A stretch of DNA of 64,000 nucleotides, taken from contig FREU01000002.1 of NCBI GenBank assembly GCA_900143615.1, positions 963,753 to 1,027,752 of the forward strand. The letters are read 5' to 3'. This DNA is from Rhodobacteraceae bacterium Alg231-30. Its GTDB lineage: Bacteria > Pseudomonadota > Alphaproteobacteria > Rhodobacterales > Rhodobacteraceae. The position numbers were made by a program, and so were the translations under genes. The notes beneath the pieces are model-generated. The model saw only the letters and a program-made list of their open reading frames with translations, was not told the origin of the DNA and made no database searches. Below, piece by piece: positions 8,824-17,592 of this stretch (positions within the stretch are counted from its first letter, which is position 1; every line of letters starts with the position of its first letter).

Positions 8824-9978
8824 ATGAAACATCTGACGGCCGCCATGGCGGCAGGAGCAATTGCACTGGCAACATGCGCCAGCGCGGACACCCAAGGGGT
8901 AAGTGACGACGAAGTGGTGATCGGATCGGTCAATGATCTATCCGGCATCTTTGCCGCTGTGGGTGTGCCGGCTGTTAACGGTGCCAACATGCGGTTTGAA
9001 GAGGCTAATGCCGCTGGCGGCGTACATGGCCGCAACATCCGCTTTGTGGTCGAAGACAATGGCTATCAGATTCCGCGCGCAATGCAGGGATACAACAAAC
9101 TGCTGAACAAAGACCGTGTCTTTGCCATGCTGCTAAGTCTTGGAACGCCGATGAACACGGCGGGTTTCAAACTACTGGATCCCAAAGGTATTCCCAATGT
9201 CGGCCCGCTGTCGGCGGCGCGTCAGATGTTGCAAGATCCGATGGATAACAAATTTGTCGGCTTCTCTTCCTACTGGGATCAAGTTCAGGCGGGTGTGACC
9301 TATCTGGCGGGCGAGTTTGGATCAGAAGAAATTTGCTCGATGTATATCCCGTCTGATTTTGGCAAAGAGATTTCGGATTCTGCCAAAGACGTGGCTGCAA
9401 CGCTGGGATTGGCTTTCTCGGGCGAGACCACCCATAAGCCGGACGAGTTGGACTTTGTTGGCTCACTGACCAAACTCAAGGCCGCCGAATGTGATGTCGT
9501 TGTTTTGGCGCTAGGTGTGCGTCAGGGCATCACCGTTGTGGGTACCGCCAAAAAACTGGGCTGGACGGATGTGAAGTTCCTCAACACGTCCGCTGGTTTC
9601 CTTGAGCCGGTAGCCATGGTGCCCGGTGGTGTCACCGACGGGCTATTTGCCTCCGCAGGTTGGGTAGACCTTTATTCTCGCGCCGCCGATCCGGTGCCCG
9701 GAAAGTTCATCGCGGATTACAAAGCGAAATATGACCAACCGGCCAGTGGCTTTGCCATGCTGGGGTATTCTGCGGCAGATACGTTGGTGCGTGCTCTTGA
9801 GGCTGCGGGGCCTGATCTGACTCACGAGGGGTTCATCGCCGCCATGGAGTCTCTGGACTACATGGATGAGCTAACCGATGCGCAGATTTCGTATTCGGCA
9901 AGCGACCATCAGGGCGCTGACGAGGTTGTCATCTCGGTGGTTGAAAACGGGGGGTGGAAACTGGTTTCACGCCAATAA
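8824..9978 (+). CDS. ABC transporter periplasmic substrate-binding protein, LivK/Peripla_BP_6 family (cluster 1)
   Basis: A 384-residue protein with a signal peptide (MKHLTAAMAAGAIALATCASA) and the type-I binding-protein opening VVIGSVNDLSGIFAAVG. It captures substrate in the periplasm for the LivHM permease encoded upstream. GGGAGG precedes the ATG closely. It is the last gene of operon 1, followed by a hairpin with a short T-stretch. Confidence 0.93.
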   Translation: MKHLTAAMAAGAIALATCASADTQGVSDDEVVIGSVNDLSGIFAAVGVPAVNGANMRFEEANAAGGVHGRNIRFVVEDNGYQIPRAMQGYNKLLNKDRVFAMLLSLGTPMNTAGFKLLDPKGIPNVGPLSAARQMLQDPMDNKFVGFSSYWDQVQAGVTYLAGEFGSEEICSMYIPSDFGKEISDSAKDVAATLGLAFSGETTHKPDELDFVGSLTKLKAAECDVVVLALGVRQGITVVGTAKKLGWTDVKFLNTSAGFLEPVAMVPGGVTDGLFASAGWVDLYSRAADPVPGKFIADYKAKYDQPASGFAMLGYSAADTLVRALEAAGPDLTHEGFIAAMESLDYMDELTDAQISYSASDHQGADEVVISVVENGGWKLVSRQ

Positions 9979-9999
9979 ACGCACGATCTTTGAAGTTAG

Positions 10000-10023
10000 G
10001 GGGCGGACCAGATGCCGCCCCTT
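10000..10023 (+). terminator. Probable terminator of liv operon 1
   Basis: GGGGCGG-accagat-CCGCCCC forms a 7-bp GC stem 21 bases after the livK stop. Only two Ts follow directly, so it is a moderate candidate. Confidence 0.55.
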
Positions 10024-10088
10024 GTACATAGCTTGGTAGGTGCCCACATTCAGCTCGATGAAAAGCCAACCGCTAAAGTAGGTCCCCA

Positions 10089-10534
10089 ATGTTAACTCTG
10101 CGCAAATCCACGCCCCGCGACGGCGACAGGGTCGTCGAAATCTGGTGTGTGACGCGGTAGACGCAACGCATGATTCTCTAACATCAGAGGATCGTGTGGA
10201 AATCGAGAAACAAGTCAGAGACTTCCTGCCCTCCGCACCGCTTTGGCTATCCGTGGACGCCTTTGACCGTGCGACAGCGTTCATGTTTCTCCACAAAGGA
10301 CACATGGAGGCGCTGTTTGTTGACCCAGCGAGCCGAGGCACGGGCGTTGGCCGTAAATTGGTGCGCCATGCCTTGACGCTGCATCCTAGTCTTACAACCG
10401 ACGTAAATGCACAAAACGCTCAGGCGGTAGGGTTTTATGAAGCTATGGGGTTTCACGTGACAGGACGATCTGAGACCGACGATCGCGGCCGCCCCTACCC
10501 CCTGCTTCACATGAAATTTGGCGATCCACACTAA
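10089..10534 (+). pseudogene. GNAT acetyltransferase (YjaB-like), frameshifted
   Basis: The first frame from ATG 10089 encodes MLTLRKSTPRDGDRVVEIWC, the expected GNAT opening, then hits TAG at 10158. The rest of the family sequence continues in the next frame (AVDATHDSLTSEDR...), with the acetyl-CoA loop region VDPASRGTGVGRKLV and the end NAQNAQAVGFYEAMGFHVTGRSETDDRGRPYPLLHM typical of YjaB-like proteins. One missing base near 10146-10154 explains the break. A GTG at 10145 could start a shortened 129-residue protein lacking the first strand and helix. Whether this is a real mutation or a base-calling error cannot be decided here. Confidence 0.8.
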
Positions 10535-10549
10535 TTACACGAGCCCGCT

Positions 10550-11383
10550 TTAGTCCCCCAGTTTGGCGTGCACCTCGTCCAGATCAATTTCCCCTATCGG
10601 TAACTTGTTGCCGGGGTTTTCGAAATCATACTTAAACAAATCAAAGTCGCGCTTGTAGATTTCCAGTACCAAATGCATCGACAGATCGTCGAAATAGTCT
10701 TCGACAGGATGCGCCCGCTTGGGGCCGTGGCCTTCGGATTCGTTGAAGCGCGGAATGGTTTCCAGATCAATCGAATGCGGCGTTTCAACTTGGCTGAGCA
10801 CCTCTTGCATGCCGTCGTTGAACTGCTCGGTCCAAAAAATCTTGTTATAATTGCCGCCGTTCACGATGAAGGTCGACACGTGCCCTGACATGGCCGACCA
10901 GTGGATGTCGGGGTCCATCGGGCGCCGCCAGCGAATGGTGTCGCGTGCAAAAAGCAGAAAGCGACGGAAGCTCTGAATTTGGTCAAACTCTTGTTTGCCG
11001 TCCTCACCGCCGACTTCAATGCCGTACTTTTGGATCAACATCGGCACGAGATTTCCGCGGTAGCGGTTTCCGTTGCGCTGGATGCCACAGATTTTGTCAA
11101 AAAACGAACTGAGAATGCGGGTGTAGGGATTGCGCACACATGTGAACGAGTATGACTGGTGTTGCTGTACGTTTTTCGTGATCAGCGGTTGGCTTTCCTC
11201 CATCGACCATTTGTGCAGGCCAGATTTGGCGTCATGAATATCGCCGTCAAAAAACACTCCGTGATCGGAGTAATACAAGATTTGTCCAATTGTCGAGCAA
11301 GCGCATTTGGGCACCACTCGGTACACAAGACTTTCGCTCTCCGTCATCCAGGTTCCCGGAAATCCCATGGCCCTGCCTCCCAT
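10550..11383 (-). CDS. Sulfotransferase family 2 protein
   Basis: A 277-residue cytoplasmic-type sulfotransferase of the Sulfotransfer_2 group. RVVPKCACSTIGQIL near residue 22 matches the 5'-phosphosulfate loop (K-x-A-C-S/T). SFTCVRNPYTRILSSF near residue 78 matches the 3'-phosphate-binding motif. It would transfer sulfate from PAPS to a carbohydrate or other acceptor. A second ATG lies 15 bases inside. It is divergent from the GT14-type glycosyltransferase gene, 131 bp away, which suggests that the two act on the same surface glycan. Confidence 0.88.
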   Translation of the reverse strand: MGGRAMGFPGTWMTESESLVYRVVPKCACSTIGQILYYSDHGVFFDGDIHDAKSGLHKWSMEESQPLITKNVQQHQSYSFTCVRNPYTRILSSFFDKICGIQRNGNRYRGNLVPMLIQKYGIEVGGEDGKQEFDQIQSFRRFLLFARDTIRWRRPMDPDIHWSAMSGHVSTFIVNGGNYNKIFWTEQFNDGMQEVLSQVETPHSIDLETIPRFNESEGHGPKRAHPVEDYFDDLSMHLVLEIYKRDFDLFKYDFENPGNKLPIGEIDLDEVHAKLGD

Positions 11384-11514
11384 TCGCCGCCTGTCCGTAA
11401 ACTCGGGTGCGGTCTTTCGTGGTTTAAAAAAACAAATAATACCTGTTTATTCAACGCGTCTTCGTCAATAAATACGTCTACAGTCAAGACAATAGCAGGG
11501 GCAACAGTACGGAA

Positions 11515-13092
11515 ATGGCACGAATCGCGTATATCCTTCTGTGCCACAAGGACCCTCAAGCTATTATTATGCAGGCTGAACGCCTGACCGCCACTGGTGA
11601 TTTTATTTCCATACATTTTGATGCGCGTGCAAATCCGGCGCATTTTCAGATGATTGAGGATGCATTGGGGGACAATCCCAATGTGACTTTTGCGCATAAA
11701 CGCATCAAATGTGGTTGGGGTGAATGGTCTCTGGTTCAGGCAACTTTGTATGCGGTGCAGTCAGCTATCCAAGCTTTCCCAAGGGCGACCCATTTCTACA
11801 TGGTGTCAGGGGACTGTATGGTGATCAAAACATCGGAGTACATCCACAATTACTTGGATGACAACGACGTCGATTTTATCGAGAGTTTTGATTATTTCGA
11901 GAGCGACTGGATCAAAACTGGCATGAAGGCCGAACGCCTGATCTATCGTCACTGGTTTAACGAACGCACTCAAAAGCGGCGGTTTAACGCATCTTTCAAT
12001 TTCCAGCGCCGCTTTGGTCTAACCCGCGAAATTCCGGCAGATTTGCAGATTATGATTGGGTCGCAGTGGTGGTGTCTGCGACGTGAAACGGTTGAGGCTG
12101 TGTTGCATTTCTGCGACCAGCGCCGCGATGTGATGCGGTTCTTCCGCACCACATGGATACCAGACGAAACTTTTTTTCAGACCATCGTGCGTCATCTTGT
12201 GCCGTCAGACCAAATCCGTACCCGTACGCTGACCTTCTTGATGTTTTCTGACTATGGCATGCCGCTGACGTTTTATAACGACCACTACGATCTGCTGCTC
12301 AGTCAGGATTATCTGTTTGCGCGCAAGATCAGCCCCGAAGCGTTGGAACTGAAAGAGCGACTGGGTCAGCTTTACACCGAGACCGGTGTGAATTTTCAGA
12401 TTTCCGCCGAAGGTCCAAGCCTGTTTAAATTCCTCACCAGTCGCGGCCGACAAGGCAAACGCTTTGCCAGCCGGTTCTGGGAAACCGAGAGCACGCTAGG
12501 GCGAGATCGTGAATTGATGCTGCTGGTGTGCAAGAAATGGCACGTCGCCAAACGTCTGCTGGATAAAATCTCACAAGAATCCAACATTCCGGCAATTGCC
12601 TATCTGTTTAATGAAGAGAGCACGCCTCTGCCGGATCTGGGGGGTATTCAATCCACCTTGGAGAAACGCACCCGCCACCGCCGTGCCTTGATGCGGATGT
12701 TGTTTGACTATTACGACACCAACCGTTTGGTGGTGTGCCTTGACCCCTCTGCGATGGACTTGATGCAGGACTTTTTTGGCGATCGCTCCACGACACGGAT
12801 GCTGGAAATACAGTGTGAGTTTTCTGACGAATACCTAACCGGCCACGCGATGCGGATCGGGCTCGCAGGTGAACAGACGCCACAGGATACGCTTGAGCGG
12901 CTCCTGCCCACCATTCGACGTGACATGCTCAATGAAAGTGACCGCATTCGGGATGCCGAGTTCGAGAATTTTGGCAGGATGCGGGAAAGCGACGATGTCT
13001 CCGAACATGTTGCCGCTTTGAGCAAGTTTTTGACAGTGCCCGACCATACCGCAGAAAACATAGCGCGCGCTGACCACCTGTTTGCCGACTAA
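11515..13092 (+). CDS. Beta-1,6-N-acetylglucosaminyltransferase-like protein (GT14) with C-terminal DUF5928 region
   Basis: A 525-residue protein. Residues 1 to about 280 resemble the core-2/I-branching (GT14) fold: ARIAYILLCHKDPQ, FISIHFDARAN, CGWGEWSLVQATLYAV, HFYMVSGDCMVIK and IGSQWWCLRR. The remaining 240 residues contain CKKWHVAKRLLDKI and HRRALMRMLFDYYDTNRLVV and look like the extra domain found in Roseobacter homologues. No signal peptide is visible. Probably builds a branched exopolysaccharide or surface glycan; acceptor unknown. Divergent from the sulfotransferase gene. Confidence 0.85.
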   Translation: MARIAYILLCHKDPQAIIMQAERLTATGDFISIHFDARANPAHFQMIEDALGDNPNVTFAHKRIKCGWGEWSLVQATLYAVQSAIQAFPRATHFYMVSGDCMVIKTSEYIHNYLDDNDVDFIESFDYFESDWIKTGMKAERLIYRHWFNERTQKRRFNASFNFQRRFGLTREIPADLQIMIGSQWWCLRRETVEAVLHFCDQRRDVMRFFRTTWIPDETFFQTIVRHLVPSDQIRTRTLTFLMFSDYGMPLTFYNDHYDLLLSQDYLFARKISPEALELKERLGQLYTETGVNFQISAEGPSLFKFLTSRGRQGKRFASRFWETESTLGRDRELMLLVCKKWHVAKRLLDKISQESNIPAIAYLFNEESTPLPDLGGIQSTLEKRTRHRRALMRMLFDYYDTNRLVVCLDPSAMDLMQDFFGDRSTTRMLEIQCEFSDEYLTGHAMRIGLAGEQTPQDTLERLLPTIRRDMLNESDRIRDAEFENFGRMRESDDVSEHVAALSKFLTVPDHTAENIARADHLFAD

Positions 13093-13171
13093 GCCTGCTG
13101 CTTTGCGCATGAAACGGGTCGTCTGCGTGCGATTTAACCAACACTCTGTCCTCAAAATGTAAGGATAGAAA

Positions 13172-13638
13172 ATGTTGCAATTCATCGCCATGCCAACCGA
13201 AATCGCCCGCGCATTGCAATCCGGTAGTCTGGATGCAAACGGTCAACTTTGCGAAACGCATGTGTCAGACGGTGCGGGAAATCCATGTCGCCATTGCCTC
13301 AAGGAAATTCCAGAGGGTGCCGCGATGTTGGTTTTGGCCTATCGACCATTTGACCAATTGCCCCCCTATGCAGAGACAGGTCCAGTTTTCTGTGTGCGCA
13401 AACGTGTGAACCACCCGCAAGCCGCACGGACGTCCCAGACATTCTGCGGACATCTCCGGACTATCTGCTCAAAGGGTATAACGCAGATCAACGTATCGTC
13501 TATGGCACCGGAGCCGTCGTGGCCCAATCACGAGTTTCGCAAGTAGCTCAGAGCATTCTGGCGCATCAAGATGTCGAATATGTACATGTTCGTTCATCGC
13601 GCAATAACTGCTATCAGCTTCGCATAGAGTGCGGCTAA
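13172..13638 (+). pseudogene. DUF1203 protein, frameshifted
   Basis: The first frame (13172 onward) gives MLQFIAMPTEIARALQSG...NPCRHCLKEIPEGAAMLVLAYRPF...YAETGPVFCVRKR, the DUF1203 N-terminal half. It then runs into unrelated sequence and stops at 13546. From about 13407 the adjacent frame reads EPPASRTDVPDILRT, then YLLKGYNADQRIVYGTGAVV and EYVHVRSSRNNCYQLRIECG, with its stop at 13636-13638, the expected C-terminal half. Restoring one base near 13403-13407 rejoins a protein of about 155 residues. AAGGA precedes the start codon. Function of the family is unknown. Real decay or sequencing error are both possible. Confidence 0.85.
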
Positions 13639-13643
13639 AACTG

Positions 13644-14576
13644 CTAATTTGAGCGGGTTAGCTCCAAAAAAACATCTTCCAGATCGGCCTGTTCGGTTTT
13701 GACGTCCCGAATGGCGATGCCAGCTTCATGAACGGCTCTTAGCACATCCTCAGCCGTGGTTTGGTCGGCCCGATAGGTCAGAGCAATTGCGCCGCCATCG
13801 CGCTGCGTCACTTCGATGCCAACGCCTTGCGGCAGTGTCTTGATTGGTTCGGAGGGCTCAATCACGATGCACTTGGCGTCGATTTGGCCCAACAGATTGG
13901 CGGTGCTATCCTGCGCAACCAGCTCGCCATGGTTTATGATTGCGATCTCGTCGCACATCTCTTCGGCTTCTTCCAAATAATGTGTTGTCAGAATGATGGT
14001 CATACCGCGATCGGCATTCAGTTTTCGGATATTGGTCCAAAGCATTTGGCGCAATTCGATGTCCACTCCGGCAGTGGGTTCATCCAGCACCAGAATTTGG
14101 GGGTGGTGCACAAGCGCTTTGCCCAAAAGCAGCCGTCGTCGCATCCCGCCCGAGAGCGTGCGCGCATATGCTTCGGCTTTGTCAGACAGGCCAACCATCG
14201 CTAGGATTTCGTCGCTGCGGCGCTGGGATTTGGGCACGCCATACAGTCCGGCCTGAACCTCTAGTGCGCCGCGCGGGGTAAAAAACGGATCAAGATTGAG
14301 TTCTTGCGGCATCACCCCAATTGCGGCGCGGGACTGGCGCGGATTCTCGTCCTGATCAAAGCCCCAGATTTGGACGCTGCCCTCGGTCTTTTTGACCAAA
14401 CCCGCCATGATGTTGATCATAGTGGACTTTCCAGCACCATTTGGCCCAAGTAATCCAAAGATCGATCCGGCAGGGATGTTCAGATCAATGCCTTTGAGGG
14501 CGTGTTTCTCGGGTTCGTGCTTGCCGCCCTGATAGGTCTTTTTTAAGCCGCGAATTTCAATGGCGTTCTGCGTCAT
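13644..14576 (-). CDS. ABC transporter ATP-binding protein (ABC-2 / YadG-like exporter type)
   Basis: A 310-residue ATPase from the start at 14576 (MTQNAIEIRGLKKTY), preferred over an upstream in-frame ATG because GGGAG lies before it. Walker A is GPNGAGKST, the signature is LSGGMRRR and Walker B is ILVLDEPTAGVD. The C-terminal 80 residues form the extra domain seen in YadG/CcmA-type ATPases. Such ATPases drive a separate ABC-2 permease, but no permease gene is adjacent, so the partner must be elsewhere. Confidence 0.88.
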   Translation of the reverse strand: MTQNAIEIRGLKKTYQGGKHEPEKHALKGIDLNIPAGSIFGLLGPNGAGKSTMINIMAGLVKKTEGSVQIWGFDQDENPRQSRAAIGVMPQELNLDPFFTPRGALEVQAGLYGVPKSQRRSDEILAMVGLSDKAEAYARTLSGGMRRRLLLGKALVHHPQILVLDEPTAGVDIELRQMLWTNIRKLNADRGMTIILTTHYLEEAEEMCDEIAIINHGELVAQDSTANLLGQIDAKCIVIEPSEPIKTLPQGVGIEVTQRDGGAIALTYRADQTTAEDVLRAVHEAGIAIRDVKTEQADLEDVFLELTRSN

Positions 14577-14693
14577 AGCTGCACTTGCTCCCGGACCGTC
14601 TATCAATCATATTCGCCCTAACCAAAGAAAGGCGAAACGACAACCGGATCGTTGCGCCAAAAAAGATTATGACCTGCAGAGGATGTGCGTGAC

Positions 14694-14867
14694 ATGACGA
14701 TTCAAGCGCCTGAAACCAAAATCGTAGACACTTACCGCGTGGCCTGTGACGGCGGCGAAGGCGCGCTCGGCCATCCGCGTGTCTGGTTGCAGATTCCGAA
14801 TGAGCATGGTTGGGTCGAATGTCCCTATTGCGATTGCAAATATGTGCATCGCGACCACGCGGATTAG
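14694..14867 (+). CDS. Zinc-finger protein related to the complex I accessory subunit NDUFS6
   Basis: A 57-residue protein with C18, H27, C43 and C46 ([17 protein letters not shown]...[13 protein letters not shown]), the zf-CHCC arrangement of the NDUFS6/NUMM zinc-binding subunit. Alphaproteobacteria carry such a small subunit, thought to help assemble complex I. Start at 14694 chosen with GAGG about 11 bases upstream; GTG at 14685 would add three residues. Confidence 0.85.
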   Translation: MTIQAPETKIVDTYRVACDGGEGALGHPRVWLQIPNEHGWVECPYCDCKYVHRDHAD

Positions 14868-14896
14868 GCGGCCTAAGCCACCTCCAAATTGTTTGA

Positions 14897-15556
14897 TTAA
14901 AGGTGCGTTTGCGCGTGGTGGCGCTCAGGCGTTTCCAAATGCGCCACACTGTTGAACTGGGTCAACAGGGGTTTTCCCAGAACCATCTGCCACCGATGTA
15001 CCGATGTGTTCATGATCGCCAAACACATCTGAGACCAGCCGGATACGTCCAACGACAAGGTCTGGCGCAACACAGTCCCGATCAAACCACCAGACGTCAC
15101 AACCAATGCGCGCCCCTGACCAGCGGCAATTTCGGCCATCGCGTCACGCACTCGATTTGCAAATGCGTCATGTGTTTCCGGCGCACCTTCAATTTCACCA
15201 CGTTCCCATGCGCCCAGAACAGCGGGTAAATGTGCCACGAAGCCCTCGCGCTCGGTCGGCACAGAAACTCCATGTTGCTCCTGCATGAGTTGGGACAGGG
15301 TAAAGTAGGCAAATTCGTTCAACCTTGCATCGCGCAGAATGTCGGCGTGCGTGTCCGCGCCCATGGACGTCGCCGTTTCCACATGCCGTTGCATTGTGCC
15401 GCAATAGACCCGTTGGAATTGCTCCCCCGAGGCCTGCATATGTCCACCGAGCCAGCGGGCCTGCTGGTGGCCAAGATCTGACAGCTTGTCATAGCTGACT
15501 TCATCGCGGGCATGGGTATTGGCCTGACCGTGGCGAACCAATGTGATATGCGGCAT
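14897..15556 (-). CDS. Histidine phosphatase family protein (phosphoglycerate-mutase-like)
   Basis: A 219-residue protein. The N-terminal VRHGQAN carries the catalytic RHG, and [15 protein letters not shown] provides the second part of the phosphate pocket; the usual second histidine (SHGG/THGG) is replaced by Ser (VTSGG). The acid/base residue would lie near NEFAYFTL. The start at 15556 ([10 protein letters not shown]) places the motif where the family has it; the frame stays open upstream but without homology. Substrate unknown. Confidence 0.85.
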   Translation of the reverse strand: MPHITLVRHGQANTHARDEVSYDKLSDLGHQQARWLGGHMQASGEQFQRVYCGTMQRHVETATSMGADTHADILRDARLNEFAYFTLSQLMQEQHGVSVPTEREGFVAHLPAVLGAWERGEIEGAPETHDAFANRVRDAMAEIAAGQGRALVVTSGGLIGTVLRQTLSLDVSGWSQMCLAIMNTSVHRWQMVLGKPLLTQFNSVAHLETPERHHAQTHL

Positions 15557-15683
15557 GGAGGACCCTTTCATTGCAGTGACGCAATGACTAAGCGAAGACG
15601 GCTGTTGGGGAAAGGGAGCTTGAGCGCTTTTACGCGCTGGGGCGTTGGAATTTTCAGAGGTGGTGCGGGTTGTGATTGCGGAT

Positions 15684-15716
15684 GCCTCCGGCGGAGGTAT
15701 TTTGGGCACCAAAAAG
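15684..15716 (+). repeat. 33-bp intergenic repeat, copy C
   Basis: Same 33 bases as 2946-2978 except one G for A. It lies 14 bp upstream of the M20 hydrolase start codon and so would be in its mRNA leader or promoter. Confidence 0.9.
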
Positions 15717-15730
15717 ATCGGAGAAGAGCC

Positions 15731-16927
15731 ATGATCAACCCTGACCGTTTCCTGAACGATTTGCATAAGCTGCGCAGTTTTGGCGCTTCGGGTGTTGGCA
15801 AGGGCGTGGTGCGTCCGGCGTTCTCCGATGAGGATATCGCGGCGCGCGAATGGTTGATGGATCAGATGGATGCTGCCGGATTGCGTGTCCAGGTGGATCC
15901 CGTGGGGTCGGTTTGGGGGCTGGCGGAGGGTCCGTCGATTCTATTGGGATCCCATTCTGATAGCCAACCCGAGGGCGGCTGGCTGGATGGTGCGCTTGGG
16001 GTGATCGCAGCCCTTGAGATTGCGCGCGCAGCCAAGGAAGCCGGCGGGCCAGCGGTGTCGGTGGTGTCATTTCAGGACGAAGAGGGGCGTTTTGGGGTGA
16101 CAACCGGTAGCACGATCTGGTCCGGAGCCGTGTCTCTTGAGACGGCGGACGGGTTCATGGATCGCGACGGTGTGACTTTTGCCGAGGCGCGCGGGCGCAT
16201 GGCACATATGGCGGGCACATGGATTGAACCTAGCCAGTTCACCGGATTTATCGAGATGCATATCGAGCAGGGGCCATGGCTGGATGCGACGGATGAGACC
16301 ATCGGCGTGGTCACAGACATCGTTGGCATTCGCGATATGCGGATCAGTTTCAAAGGCGAGCAAAACCACGCGGGCACCACGCCAATGCATATGCGTAAAG
16401 ATGCCTTTCAGGCCTTGAGTGAATTCAACACGCGTTTGAATGCAGCCTTTGAAGACATCGTGTCACCTGCAACTGTCTGGACGATTGGACATGTCAACCT
16501 GCACCCCAATGCCAGCTCGATCGTGCCTGGTCAGGTGACGTTTTCGATGCAATGGCGCGATGCCTCCACAGAGCGATTGGAGGTGATGGAGGATATCATT
16601 CGCCAACTGGCCGGTGATGTGGCGGCCGAAAGCGGTTTGGAGCTGCGGTTTGGCGATCTGTTTGGGCTTGAGCCTGTGGCAATGGACGCGCGTCTGCGCA
16701 ATGCGTTATGTGAGGCTTCCGAAGCCGTAACACCGGGGCGTTGGCGCGAGATGCCGTCCGGCGCGCTACATGACGCTACCAATGTGTCCCTGCATATGCC
16801 GGTGGCGATGCTGTTTGTGCCCTCTATCGGAGGGATCAGCCATGATTTTGCCGAAGACACCAATGAAGCCGACCTTGTCAGTGGATTACAGGTCTTGGCA
16901 GGTGCCGTTGCACGCTTGACCAACTAG
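15731..16927 (+). CDS. M20-family Zn-dependent hydrolase (N-carbamoyl-L-amino acid hydrolase / ureidopropionase-like)
   Basis: A 398-residue dinuclear metal amidohydrolase. Metal-ligand regions are [31 protein letters not shown] and [25 protein letters not shown] marks the lid/dimerisation domain, and [29 protein letters not shown] closes the active site. The family hydrolyses N-carbamoyl amino acids, ureidopropionate or allantoate; which one is not visible. Start at 15731 with GGAGAAGAG upstream; the frame remains open upstream through the repeat but without similarity. Its stop overlaps the stop of the WGR gene on the other strand. Confidence 0.9.
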   Translation: MINPDRFLNDLHKLRSFGASGVGKGVVRPAFSDEDIAAREWLMDQMDAAGLRVQVDPVGSVWGLAEGPSILLGSHSDSQPEGGWLDGALGVIAALEIARAAKEAGGPAVSVVSFQDEEGRFGVTTGSTIWSGAVSLETADGFMDRDGVTFAEARGRMAHMAGTWIEPSQFTGFIEMHIEQGPWLDATDETIGVVTDIVGIRDMRISFKGEQNHAGTTPMHMRKDAFQALSEFNTRLNAAFEDIVSPATVWTIGHVNLHPNASSIVPGQVTFSMQWRDASTERLEVMEDIIRQLAGDVAAESGLELRFGDLFGLEPVAMDARLRNALCEASEAVTPGRWREMPSGALHDATNVSLHMPVAMLFVPSIGGISHDFAEDTNEADLVSGLQVLAGAVARLTN

Positions 16928-17151
16928 CTGCGATGATAGCCGCGGGTGAGGGCGCGATTGCGGAAATCATCTGCGGCAGTCGATGCCTCGCGCAGGTTGC
17001 CAAACAGATTGATCATCGAGCGTCCCTGACCCCCTGCGATGCCCCATTCCCGTAAAACAGAGACCTCTTCAAACAGGTTCATCGCTATCTCTACACGGTA
17101 ATAGCGCGGGCCGGACTTGGCCGATGGCTTATACAAAATACACTGTGCCAT
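16924..17151 (-). CDS. WGR domain protein
   Basis: A 75-residue protein made almost entirely of a WGR-like domain: [35 protein letters not shown], in which WGIAGGQGR corresponds to the WGR core. In larger proteins (PARPs, MolR-like regulators) WGR binds nucleic acid; stand-alone short versions occur in Roseobacter genomes with unknown role. Convergent with the M20 hydrolase gene, with 4-bp stop overlap. Confidence 0.8.
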   Translation of the reverse strand: MAQCILYKPSAKSGPRYYRVEIAMNLFEEVSVLREWGIAGGQGRSMINLFGNLREASTAADDFRNRALTRGYHRS

Positions 17152-17215
17152 AGAATAACCCTAATGCAGGGCGAATCACCGCGCAATAGGGCCGTTCACT
17201 TGATGAGGCGCTTGG

Positions 17216-17497
17216 TTAACCCAGTAGCACAATGTCAGACCCGCCTGCGCTGCGGCGCAGGGCGTGAATGTCGGCAAGGTCGGGATCCTCTATCCAAGCC
17301 TGCGCGCTTGCGCGATCAGGAAAGGACAAAATGGCCGCGACATCGGGCAAATCCGGATTGCCGTCCAGCACAACGGTGTTGCCGCTGGCGTGTTCAACTT
17401 TGCCGCCGTGGCGGGCAAGCGCGGGACCCGCTAGGTCGCGATATTGTGCTAGAGCGTCGGGGTTTGTGACGGTGAGTTTGGCGAATGCATAGATCAT
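17216..17497 (-). CDS. DUF1330 protein
   Basis: A 93-residue dimeric alpha/beta-barrel-like protein: MIYAFAKLTVTNPDALAQYRDLAGPALARHGGKVEHASGNTVVLDG...AAILSFPDRASAQAWIEDP, the typical DUF1330 sequence. CAGGAAGAC lies before the ATG at 17497. Function unknown. It is divergent from the LysR gene with 95 bp between start codons, so it is the likely target of that regulator. Confidence 0.85.
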   Translation of the reverse strand: MIYAFAKLTVTNPDALAQYRDLAGPALARHGGKVEHASGNTVVLDGNPDLPDVAAILSFPDRASAQAWIEDPDLADIHALRRSAGGSDIVLLG

Positions 17498-17592
17498 GAA
17501 TGTCTTCCTGTGACTGTGTGTTTTAAGCGTAGGCTTTACCGACGATTGCGAAAACGCGTGGATATGCACATTAGATATGCAATAACGCATGT

